64,000 bases of DNA from Rhabdothermincola sediminis. Lineage in GTDB: Bacteria; Actinomycetota; Acidimicrobiia; Acidimicrobiales; Acidimicrobilacustridaceae. Shown in pieces: positions 8,766-15,981 of this stretch; position 1 is the stretch's first letter; every line of letters starts with the position of its first letter. The stretch lies in the NCBI RefSeq assembly GCF_014805525.1, contig NZ_JACFSZ010000009.1, positions 81,527 to 145,526 on the forward strand. Direction: 5' to 3'. The position numbers were made by a program, and so were the translations under genes. Under the pieces are notes generated by a model. That model did no database searches and had not been told where the DNA came from. It was given only the letters and a program-made list of their open reading frames with translations.

Positions 8766-9634
8766 CCGGCGGATGCTAGGGGGAGCACCAGGGGTCGTTC
8801 ATCCGCGACCTCGTGGTCGGGCCGGGCGCGGCGTGCCTCGGCGACACGGCGGGCTTCATCGGGGTCGCCCCCGAAGGCCGGGCAGTAGGTCTTGAAGGCG
8901 CACCAGTCACACAGTCGGGATGGCCGGGGCTGGAAGCTGTCGTTCTCGCAGGCTCGCTCGATCGTCGACCAGATGGCGAGCACCCGTCGCTCCAGCGCCC
9001 GGATGGACTGGTCGTTCGGTACGGCGGTGATCACCACCGGGTCGGCCAGGTAGAGGAGCTGAACCCTGGCTGGCCGGCGGCCGAAGAGCCGCTCGCAGAG
9101 GAACGCGTAGAACTGCACGCCGCTGAGCCTGCCCCGCTCCTGGTTCTGGTGCGGAGCCCGGCCGGTCTTGTAGTCGGTGACCACCAGCTCGCCGTCACGG
9201 TCGAGCTCCAGGCGGTCGATGATGCCGCGCAGCTTCAGGTCGCCGACGTCGGCTTCGAGCAGGAGCTCGAGGCCGATCGGGGTGACGGTGCGCGGGTCCT
9301 CGAGCTGGAAGTACCGACGCACGAGCTCCTCGGCGTCGTCGAGGAACGCCGCCTCGCCGGCGCGGTCGAGCCCGAGACCGGTGTAATCGGGGTCGGAGCG
9401 GAGGTCCTCGAAGGCCTCGTCGAGCGCGGTGAGCGCAGCAGGCAGGCTGCGCTGCTCGGGTGGCAGGAGGAAGAGCCGCTCGAGCGCCGCGTGGACCAGG
9501 GTGCCCTTGGTGGCCGGCAACGCCGGAGGCTCGGGTAGCCGGTCGATCGCCGAGAACCGGAACGCCAGGGCGCAATCGGTGAACGACGAGACCTTCGAGG
9601 GTGACAACGAGGTGGGTAGCGACATCGACCCCAT
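8762..9634 (-). CDS. RecB-family PD-(D/E)xK exonuclease with C-terminal Fe-S cluster cysteines
   Basis: Single-domain nuclease of 290 residues related to the nuclease part of AdnB/RecB and to Cas4. It starts with LSPSKVSSFTDC, continues with the helical KGTLVHAALE motif, an acidic IDRLELDRDGELVVTDYKTG (catalytic D-x-K), and ends with CDWCAFKTYCPAF. With the early Cys near residue 21 this gives four cysteines fitting a 4Fe-4S nuclease. Acts in DNA repair or recombination. No cas genes or CRISPR repeats are nearby, so a Cas4 role is unlikely. Coupled to the PAP2 gene. Confidence 0.8.
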   Translation of the reverse strand: MGSMSLPTSLSPSKVSSFTDCALAFRFSAIDRLPEPPALPATKGTLVHAALERLFLLPPEQRSLPAALTALDEAFEDLRSDPDYTGLGLDRAGEAAFLDDAEELVRRYFQLEDPRTVTPIGLELLLEADVGDLKLRGIIDRLELDRDGELVVTDYKTGRAPHQNQERGRLSGVQFYAFLCERLFGRRPARVQLLYLADPVVITAVPNDQSIRALERRVLAIWSTIERACENDSFQPRPSRLCDWCAFKTYCPAFGGDPDEARRVAEARRARPDHEVADERPLVLPLASAG

Positions 9635-9684
9635 GAGGGAACCCTACGCCAGGGGTCGGACAGCATCCGGGAACCGGCCGGGGA

Positions 9685-10542
9685 TCAGGTCGCCGCGAAC
9701 GCCCGTCTGACGGTGGCTGCGATCGCCTCCGGCTCCTCAAGGGGACCGAAGTGTCCGAGCTCGGGGTGCTCCTCGATGCGCCCATGGGGGAGGGCGGCCA
9801 CGATGCGTTCGACGAACGTCGCGGGCCCGAACCCCGTGAACCCGCCCCGGGTCACGACCACGGGGCAGGTCACCCGGTCGAGCTGTGCGAAGGCATGGTG
9901 GGTCGCGCCCATCCGGTACACCTGCGCCTCGTGCTCCGGGCGGCACTTGAGAGCTACCGTCCCGGCTGCGGTGGGCGCGAAACCGTGGTCGACGTACGCC
10001 CGCAGCGCCTCCGGGTCGAGGGCCGAGAAAGGGGGCTTGGTGGCGAAGTTGTCGTAGGCGGCGTCGAAGGACTCGAACTCGGACCGTCGGCGGAGCGCGC
10101 CCTCCACGAGGGGGTTCGATCCGGCGTGGTCGGTGGCCTCGACCACGTCGGGGGGGAAGACCACCGGCTCGAACAGGTACAGCGCTCGGAAGGTCCCGGG
10201 CCGCTGCTCCTCGGCCAGCAGGAGCGCGGCGCCTCCCTTGGAGTGGCCGACGCCGAACGGCCGTTTCATCCCCAGCGCGTCGACCACGGCCAGCACGTCG
10301 TCGGCGAAGCCGTCCCAGTGGAACTGCCCGTCATCCGGGGCTGTCGAGTCACCATGGCCCCGCAGGTCCGGAGCCCAGCACCGGAACCCGTGTCCCTCGA
10401 GGTGTCGGGCCAGGGGGGCCCAGACCCGGCCGTGGAAGCCGGTGGCGTGCGCCAGCAGGAGCGGATGGCCGCTCCCGCCGAGGTCGTGGACCGCCAGGCG
10501 GACGCCACCGGTCGACTCGACCAGCCTGGTCACGCTGGTCAC
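9685..10542 (-). CDS. Alpha/beta-fold hydrolase
   Basis: A 285-residue hydrolase with HG-type oxyanion loop (LLAHATGFHGRVWAP), DLRGHGDS, and nucleophile elbow GHSKGG; the final His is in HPELGHFGPLE. I chose the GTG at 10542 (VTSVTRLVESTGG) because a longer start would overlap the preceding gene by over 50 bases. It lies 25 bases after the 157-residue gene and is likely co-transcribed with it. Substrate unknown; epoxide hydrolase or esterase activities are common for this group. Confidence 0.75.
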   Translation of the reverse strand: MTSVTRLVESTGGVRLAVHDLGGSGHPLLLAHATGFHGRVWAPLARHLEGHGFRCWAPDLRGHGDSTAPDDGQFHWDGFADDVLAVVDALGMKRPFGVGHSKGGAALLLAEEQRPGTFRALYLFEPVVFPPDVVEATDHAGSNPLVEGALRRRSEFESFDAAYDNFATKPPFSALDPEALRAYVDHGFAPTAAGTVALKCRPEHEAQVYRMGATHHAFAQLDRVTCPVVVTRGGFTGFGPATFVERIVAALPHGRIEEHPELGHFGPLEEPEAIAATVRRAFAAT

Positions 10543-10567
10543 GGGGTGGTCCCGGTGGAGACGGGGC

Positions 10568-11041
10568 TCAGCTGGCGGCGGGGACGTCGTCGACCGGTTC
10601 GCACAGGTCGATCTTGGCATCCTCGGCGCAGACGCCGGTCCGCCAGCTCGGGAGCCGGCCTTCGTCGAGCAGGAGCCTGATGGTGGCGACGGTGCTGGGA
10701 TCGATCACGACCGGCCCCTCCACCAGCGTCTCAGGGAGCAGGTCCAGGGGCACGGAGGTGGCCAAGCCGTTGCGCACGGGCGTGTCGTGGACGACGACGA
10801 CCGCGTCGATGAACGGCACCCAGCTCACGTGCTCGGCGAGCGCGGTCCGGGTCGTGGCCGCCAGGTGGCCGGCCTGTTCCGCGGTCGTGGAGGGATCCGC
10901 GCCGGAGGGCAGCAGCACGAACGCACCGGGAGGGCCGACCACGAGGCGGGCTGCGCCGCTGGAGGCGACCACGCAGGCCGGCGGAAGGCCGGCCAGCACG
11001 CTGTCGATGCCGTCGAGCGATGCGTTGGCCACGTCGGTCAC
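10568..11041 (-). CDS. Conserved protein with weak NERD-like resemblance
   Basis: A 157-residue protein with a GTG start and GGAGG ribosome site four bases upstream. The segment AARLVVGPPGAFVLLPSG recalls the start of the NERD nuclease-related fold (VVGPxGvFVl), followed by HVSWVPFIDAVVVVH, but the catalytic Lys-containing strand of that fold is not obvious, so a nuclease role is doubtful. Two pairs of cysteines are near the N- and C-termini. It is first in a two-gene unit with the hydrolase. Confidence 0.5.
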   Translation of the reverse strand: MTDVANASLDGIDSVLAGLPPACVVASSGAARLVVGPPGAFVLLPSGADPSTTAEQAGHLAATTRTALAEHVSWVPFIDAVVVVHDTPVRNGLATSVPLDLLPETLVEGPVVIDPSTVATIRLLLDEGRLPSWRTGVCAEDAKIDLCEPVDDVPAAS

Positions 11042-11064
11042 GTTCCCTCCATCGGCACCGGGGG

Positions 11065-11092
11065 ACTAGGCCTTTAGACCTAATACTAGGCC
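11065..11092. repeat. AT-rich promoter region with 20-bp-spaced direct repeat
   Basis: ACTAGGCC occurs at 11065-11072 and 11085-11092 with an AT-rich core between. It sits 24-51 bases upstream of the 157-residue gene and in the divergent gap to the following plus-strand gene. The period of 20 bases (about two helical turns) would suit a regulator site, but this is inference only. Confidence 0.3.
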
Positions 11093-11156
11093 GGACGGCC
11101 CATGCGGGACGTCGGCGACTCCTGACGCTCCGTTTGGGAGTCGCCGAGGGCCTCCG

Positions 11157-12068
11157 GTGGGGGATCCGACCGTGCCGGAGAGCCCGGCCGTAGTGTTGAT
11201 GCGGATGGAAGGGGACGGGGAGCGCCCCGCGGCACGGGCTCGGCGTCTCGGGGCCTGGCTGGCCGAGCTGGGACGGGTCGCTCCCGGCCTGCTGGAAGCC
11301 CACCTGCCGGGGACGGGACTCGGCTCCCGTACCCGCGAGCAACTGGTGCTCACGGTCGCCGATGTCAACGGCTGCCGGGTGCTGGCGTGGGTCCACGGAG
11401 CCTGGCAGGAGTTCCTGGGTCCCGCCGACTCGGACGAGACCACCGAAGCGCTGGTGGCCTACGCCCGGGCGAGCGCCGAGGCCGGGATGCCTCTCGATGC
11501 CACCACCCTCGAGGCCATTTTCCCGGCGTCGGTGGTGCGCTCGACCCGGGCCACCGTGGCTCGAGCACAGCTCAGCAGCTTGCTGATGAACGGCGCTGGC
11601 CTGCTCGCCGACGAGTTGCTGAGCCGCCGCCCTGCCGGCGTGCTCGCCACGGCGGGACAGGTGGCCGCGGTGGCGCTGGTGCTGCCGGCACTCCTCCCCG
11701 CGGTGGCGGTGGCCGGCGCGTTGAAGGTCGCGGTGCGGGTCGCGCCAGCGCTCCCCGAGCCGGAGCTGCCGCCTGGCGACGACGCGAACCTGGTCGTCCA
11801 CCTGCTGGCCGAAGCGCTGCCCTCGTACCTCGGCCACACCGTCGTGCGCTCGTTGCTGTTGTGGAGCCCGGTCGTGTTGGCGGTCGGGGTGCGGATGGAG
11901 GGCACCGCCGCGACCTTGCGCATCGGTCAGGGCCGGGTCTCGATCGTCAACGGCATCCGCTCCGATGCCCTGGTGATCGTGGAAGGTGGCCTGGAGCCGC
12001 TCTTCCACCTGGCCGCAGGCTCGATCGTGCGCCAGCTCGCGGCGAGCGCCCGGCGCAGCCGCGCCTGA
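11157..12068 (+). CDS. AhpD/CMD-like plus SCP2-like two-domain protein
   Basis: 303 residues. The N-terminal half resembles a carboxymuconolactone decarboxylase/AhpD helical bundle (TREQLVLTVADVNGCRVLAWVHGAW), but the usual CxxC is reduced to one Cys, so peroxidase activity is doubtful. Residues ~170-200 are hydrophobic. The C-terminal ~60 residues (VGVRMEGTAATLRIGQG, ALVIVEGGLEPLFHLAAGS) resemble a sterol-carrier SCP2 lipid-binding fold. GTG at 11157 is the earliest plausible start; GTG 11193 or ATG 11199 or 11205 are alternatives. Possible lipid-handling protein. Confidence 0.5.
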   Translation: MGDPTVPESPAVVLMRMEGDGERPAARARRLGAWLAELGRVAPGLLEAHLPGTGLGSRTREQLVLTVADVNGCRVLAWVHGAWQEFLGPADSDETTEALVAYARASAEAGMPLDATTLEAIFPASVVRSTRATVARAQLSSLLMNGAGLLADELLSRRPAGVLATAGQVAAVALVLPALLPAVAVAGALKVAVRVAPALPEPELPPGDDANLVVHLLAEALPSYLGHTVVRSLLLWSPVVLAVGVRMEGTAATLRIGQGRVSIVNGIRSDALVIVEGGLEPLFHLAAGSIVRQLAASARRSRA

Positions 12069-12072
12069 GTTC

Positions 12073-13281
12073 TCAGGTGAAGGCGTTGAGGCCGGTGATC
12101 GCCTGCCCGAGCACCAGGGTGTGCACCTCGTTGGTGCCCTCGTAGGTGAAGACGCTCTCGAGGTTGTTCATGTGGCGGATGACGGGGTACTCGAGCGTGA
12201 TGCCGTTCGCGCCGAGCACCGAGCGCGCCTCGCGAGCCACCCACAGGGCCTCCCGCACGTTGTCCATCTTGCCGAAGCTGACCTGTGCGGAGGTGAGCCG
12301 ACCTTCGTCCTTCATGCGGCCGAGGTGCAGGGCGAGCAGGGTGCCCTTGTTGACTCGCACCATCATCTCGACGAGCTTGCGCTGCGTGAGCTGGAACGAG
12401 GCGATGGGCACGCCGAACTGCACCCGATCCTTGGAATAGGCGAGCGCCGCCTCGTAGCAGGCGCGCGCCGCGCCCATCGCCCCCCAGAGGATCCCGTAGC
12501 GGGCCTCGTTGAGGCACGACAGCGGCCCGCGCATGGTGGCCACCTCGGGCAGCCGGAGCGAGTCGGGGAGCCGGACGTCGTCGAGGACCAGCTCGGAGGT
12601 CACCGATGCCCGTAGCGAGAGCTTCTTCGGGATGTCGTTGGCGGTGAAGCCGGGTGTGTCGGTGGGGACGATGAACCCCGCGTAGCCGGACGTGCCCGAG
12701 TCGCCGTCGGTCCGGGCCCAGATGATGGCGACGTCGGCGATGCCGCCGTTGGTGATCCACATCTTCGTGCCGTTGAGGATCCAGTCCGATCCGTCCCGCC
12801 GAGCCGTGGTCCGCATGCTGGCAGGGTCGCTGCCCGAGTCGGGCTCGGTCAGACCGAAGCAGCCGATGACCTCCCCGGCAGCCATCCTGGGGAGCCACTC
12901 CTGCTTCTGCTCCTCGCTACCGAACCGCCAGATCGGGAACATCGCCAGCGAGCCCTGTACCGAGACGAAGCTGCGGGCGCCGCTGTCGCCCGCTTCGAGC
13001 TCCAGGCACGCCAGGCCGTAGGCGACCGCGCTCGTGCCGGCGCACTCGTAGCCCGTGAGGTGCATGCCGAGTAGGCCGAGCGCGCCCATCTCCTTGCCCA
13101 GCTCCTTGGGGAAGGTCCCTCGCTCGAACCAGTCGCCGACCTCGGGGAGGATGCGGTCGCCGACGAACTGGCGAACCGTGTCCCGCACCAGGCGCTCCTC
13201 GTCGGAGAGCAGCGCGTCGAGCTCGAGGAAGTCGTGGGCGTCCCCCTCACCGAACCGCTTCTCGCCGGGCGCTGCCGTCAT
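12073..13281 (-). CDS. Acyl-CoA dehydrogenase, glutaryl-CoA dehydrogenase-like
   Basis: 402-residue FAD enzyme. Family features: CFGLTEPDSGSDPASM (FAD/substrate loop), GTKMWITNGGIADVAIIWART, RVQFGVPIASFQLTQRKL and the catalytic Glu region TYEGTNEVHTLVLGQAITG. Length and the last motif match glutaryl-CoA dehydrogenases, which convert glutaryl-CoA to crotonyl-CoA in lysine, tryptophan and aromatic catabolism. ATG at 13281 (MTAAPGEKRF) fits the family start. Substrate assignment is moderately supported. Confidence 0.8.
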   Translation of the reverse strand: MTAAPGEKRFGEGDAHDFLELDALLSDEERLVRDTVRQFVGDRILPEVGDWFERGTFPKELGKEMGALGLLGMHLTGYECAGTSAVAYGLACLELEAGDSGARSFVSVQGSLAMFPIWRFGSEEQKQEWLPRMAAGEVIGCFGLTEPDSGSDPASMRTTARRDGSDWILNGTKMWITNGGIADVAIIWARTDGDSGTSGYAGFIVPTDTPGFTANDIPKKLSLRASVTSELVLDDVRLPDSLRLPEVATMRGPLSCLNEARYGILWGAMGAARACYEAALAYSKDRVQFGVPIASFQLTQRKLVEMMVRVNKGTLLALHLGRMKDEGRLTSAQVSFGKMDNVREALWVAREARSVLGANGITLEYPVIRHMNNLESVFTYEGTNEVHTLVLGQAITGLNAFT

Positions 13282-13392
13282 CGTCGTCCGTCCTTCGCCT
13301 TCGCTCGGTCTGCCGTTCACCCGCCGTTCGCTCGCCACTCCTGCGGGCGGCGACGCTCTTCCCGCCGCAGGATCGCAGCCTACGCTTGAGGC

Positions 13393-14946
13393 ATGGCCAC
13401 GACCGAACACAGCTCCCGACCGGCGACCGACGAGCACCTCGATGCGGTGGCGCGAGCGGAGGCGGCACTGCTCGATCCGGCGCTGGCGCACCTGGTCGAG
13501 ATGGTCCTGCGCCAGGTCGACGACGACACCTACGAGGCGGCCGCGGTCGACGGCCGGGTACGGGTGCGGCGCCGTGCCGATGGCCACGGCTGGTCGTTCG
13601 AGGAGCTGGCGGTCGAGGGGCGGAACCCACTCGCCGACCAGCGCACCGACCGGTTCTCACCGCTCGACGACGAGCGAGCCACTCCCTACCCGGCGCGCAC
13701 CGAGAACGCGTACCCCTTCGCGTACGAGCAGCTCGGACAGCTCTTCGACCACCCGGCGGCGCCGGATCTCGTGGCGGTGCACACGGCCGCGCACAACTGG
13801 GAGGATCACGGCGGTCATCGCGGCGAGCACGGTTCGATCGACGTCGTGCAGGCCCGGGCGCCGTTCGTCCTCGCGGGGGCGGGAGTGCGCCAGCTCGGGA
13901 TGGTGCCCCGGGCGTGCCGGCTGGTCGACGTGGCACCCACCGTGCTCACGTTGATGGGCGCGCCACTGAGGAGGGGCATCGGTCTGAACGGTGGCGAGCG
14001 CGACGATGCGTTGCTCGCCCGCCAGGACGGCGAGCCTCTGGTGGAGCTGATCGACTCCTCGTCGCCGCCGCCCGCGCACGTCGTCGGGTTCCTGCTCGAC
14101 GGCACCAACGCGAACGTCCTGTACGACCTGGTGGCGAGAGGGGAGGCTCCGAACATCGCCCGGCTGATGGCCATGGGCACCACCCTCGCCCACGGGGCGA
14201 TGTCGTCGTTGCCCACGGTGACCTTGCCGAACCACACCACGATCCTGACGGGCGCGTATCCGGGGCACCACGGCATCCTCCACAACGCGTGGTGGGACCG
14301 CGTCAAGCAGGCCCAGCTCGTCACCAACTCGCCCGCCACCTGGGTCACGGCCATGGACACCCTGGAGCCGGGGGTCGAGACCCTCTACCAGGCCGTCAAG
14401 CGAGCGTTCCCGGGGTCGGTGGTGGTCTCGATCAACGAGCCGTGTGACACGGGGGCCGATTACTCGATCTTCGACCTGATGCGCCGGGGAGAGCAGATCG
14501 ACCGCCCCCCACCGGCGGAGGAGCTGCCCCACACCAGCCAGATGTTCGTGCGGCCGGTGAAGGAGTACCGCTGGTCGTCGCTGATCGACCACACCGCCAC
14601 GCAGCAGTTCGCCGGCATCTGGAGCGGGCATCACCGCGGGAGGTCGTGGCCGCTGCCTCGGTTCACGTGGGTGAACTTCTCCCTGACCGACGCCGCGTTC
14701 CACGAGGGTGGGCCGTACTCGGAGATCGCCGCGGCGAGTCTGCGGGACACCGATGGGCGCATCGGTGAGGTCCTGGCCGCGGTCGAGCGGGCCGGGGTGT
14801 TCGACCGCACCGCGTTCTTCCTCGTCGCCGACCACGGGATGGAGGAGACCGACCCGTCCTGCACCGGCAACTGGGCCGGTGCGCTCGCCGAGAGCGGGGT
14901 CCCCCATCGCGACGAGGCGTACGGCTTCGTCTACGTGCGTCCGTAG
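13393..14946 (+). CDS. Alkaline-phosphatase-superfamily phosphodiesterase with extra N-terminal half-domain
   Basis: 517 residues. Residues ~235-517 are a type I phosphodiesterase/nucleotide pyrophosphatase core: GFLLDGTNANVLYDL (metal Asp), SSLPTVTLPNHTTILTGAYPGHHG (Thr nucleophile) and VADHGMEE. The preceding ~100-200 region (HTAAHNWEDHGGHRGEHGSID, PFVLAGAGVR, LVDVAPTVLTLMGAP) looks like the C-terminal half of a second AlkP domain, so the chain reads half-domain plus full domain. No signal peptide. Related families cleave phosphodiesters, pyrophosphates or phosphonates; substrate unknown. Confidence 0.75.
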   Translation: MATTEHSSRPATDEHLDAVARAEAALLDPALAHLVEMVLRQVDDDTYEAAAVDGRVRVRRRADGHGWSFEELAVEGRNPLADQRTDRFSPLDDERATPYPARTENAYPFAYEQLGQLFDHPAAPDLVAVHTAAHNWEDHGGHRGEHGSIDVVQARAPFVLAGAGVRQLGMVPRACRLVDVAPTVLTLMGAPLRRGIGLNGGERDDALLARQDGEPLVELIDSSSPPPAHVVGFLLDGTNANVLYDLVARGEAPNIARLMAMGTTLAHGAMSSLPTVTLPNHTTILTGAYPGHHGILHNAWWDRVKQAQLVTNSPATWVTAMDTLEPGVETLYQAVKRAFPGSVVVSINEPCDTGADYSIFDLMRRGEQIDRPPPAEELPHTSQMFVRPVKEYRWSSLIDHTATQQFAGIWSGHHRGRSWPLPRFTWVNFSLTDAAFHEGGPYSEIAAASLRDTDGRIGEVLAAVERAGVFDRTAFFLVADHGMEETDPSCTGNWAGALAESGVPHRDEAYGFVYVRP

Positions 14947-15067
14947 GTGCCGGTTCCGCGCTCGAGCGGCGGGCCCGGTTCACCGCGCAGGAAAGGGGTG
15001 GGGGTTCGCTGCCGTGTTCCGTAGGCTCTTTCGGACGACCAGCGTCACCGCTTCACCCATCCCTGCC

Positions 15068-15117
15068 GTTCTGGCATGTCAAACGCGTGCTGCGGCACGC
15101 GTTTGACATGCCAGAAC
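15068..15117. repeat. Perfect 23-bp inverted repeat (dispersed palindrome, copy 1)
   Basis: Two perfect complementary 23-base arms (15068-15090 and 15095-15117) around a TGCG loop. The arm core is CATGTCAAACGCGTGC. It lies between tandem plus-strand genes. Copies, one imperfect and one truncated, occur at 19541-19584 and 33268-33298. There is no T-run after it, so a simple intrinsic terminator is unlikely. Confidence 0.85.
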
Positions 15118-15181
15118 TTGCGAGGAGCCGTGTGAGATCCCGGGTGGGGCGAGGACGCGCCAGATCTCAGGGAGTGAACGC

Positions 15182-15946
15182 GTGACCGCCACCGCCATGC
15201 CATCGGGCTCGCCGTCGGCCTCCGCGGCCGCGGCCCGCACCGTCGAGGCCACCAAGATCTACGGAACCGGGGACACCGAGGTGCACGCGCTCGACGGGGT
15301 GACCGTCGAGTTCGAAGCCCAGCGCTTCACGGCCATCATGGGGCCCTCGGGGTCCGGCAAGTCGACGCTCATGCAGTGCGTCGCGGGGCTCGACAACCTC
15401 ACCTCCGGCCAGGTCTTCATCGGCGACACCGAGCTGGGCGCGCTGAGCGAGCGCCGGCTCACCCGCCTGCGGCGTGATCACGTCGGCTTCATCTTCCAGG
15501 CGTTCAACCTGGTGCCGACCCTGAACGCGATCGAGAACATCACTCTCCCGCTCGACCTGGCGGGGCGGAAGGTCGACCGTGAGTGGCTCGACTCGGTGAT
15601 CGACACCGTCGGGCTGCGCGACCGCCTCCGGCACCGGCCGAGCGAGCTGTCGGGGGGCCAGCAGCAGCGGGTGGCGGTGGCCCGAGCCCTGGTGGGTCGT
15701 CCGACGATCATCTTCGGCGACGAACCGACCGGCAACCTCGACAGCAGGGCCGGGGCGGAGATCCTCGGGTTCCTGCGCCGAGCGGTCGACAGCCTCAGCC
15801 AGACCGTGGTGATGGTCACCCATGACCCGGTCGCGGCCAGCCATGCCGATCGGGTCGTGTTCCTCGGTGACGGGCGGATCGTGGGCGAACTCGCCGATCC
15901 CACCCCCGAACGGGTCCTGGACCGTCTGAAGCGGCCGAGCCGCTGA
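15182..15946 (+). CDS. ABC transporter ATP-binding protein, MacB/LolD type
   Basis: 254 residues with Walker A GPSGSGKST, Q-loop FIFQAFNLVPTLNAIEN, signature [15 protein letters not shown], Walker B IIFGDEPTGNLD and H-loop VTHD. These are diagnostic of the MacB/LolD/FtsE group working with FtsX-type permeases, and the permease gene begins 36 bases after its stop. GTG at 15182 follows an AGGGAG ribosome site. Likely exports a lipid or peptide, or does mechanotransmission at the envelope. Confidence 0.9.
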   Translation: MTATAMPSGSPSASAAAARTVEATKIYGTGDTEVHALDGVTVEFEAQRFTAIMGPSGSGKSTLMQCVAGLDNLTSGQVFIGDTELGALSERRLTRLRRDHVGFIFQAFNLVPTLNAIENITLPLDLAGRKVDREWLDSVIDTVGLRDRLRHRPSELSGGQQQRVAVARALVGRPTIIFGDEPTGNLDSRAGAEILGFLRRAVDSLSQTVVMVTHDPVAASHADRVVFLGDGRIVGELADPTPERVLDRLKRPSR

Positions 15947-15981
15947 CCGGCCGGCCGGACGGAGATCAGGAGCGATCCGAC

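Noticed and set aside
8762..9634. Cas4 identity for the nuclease with Fe-S cysteines
   Set aside because: No cas1, cas2 or repeat array is present; RecB-family single-domain nuclease is the better call.
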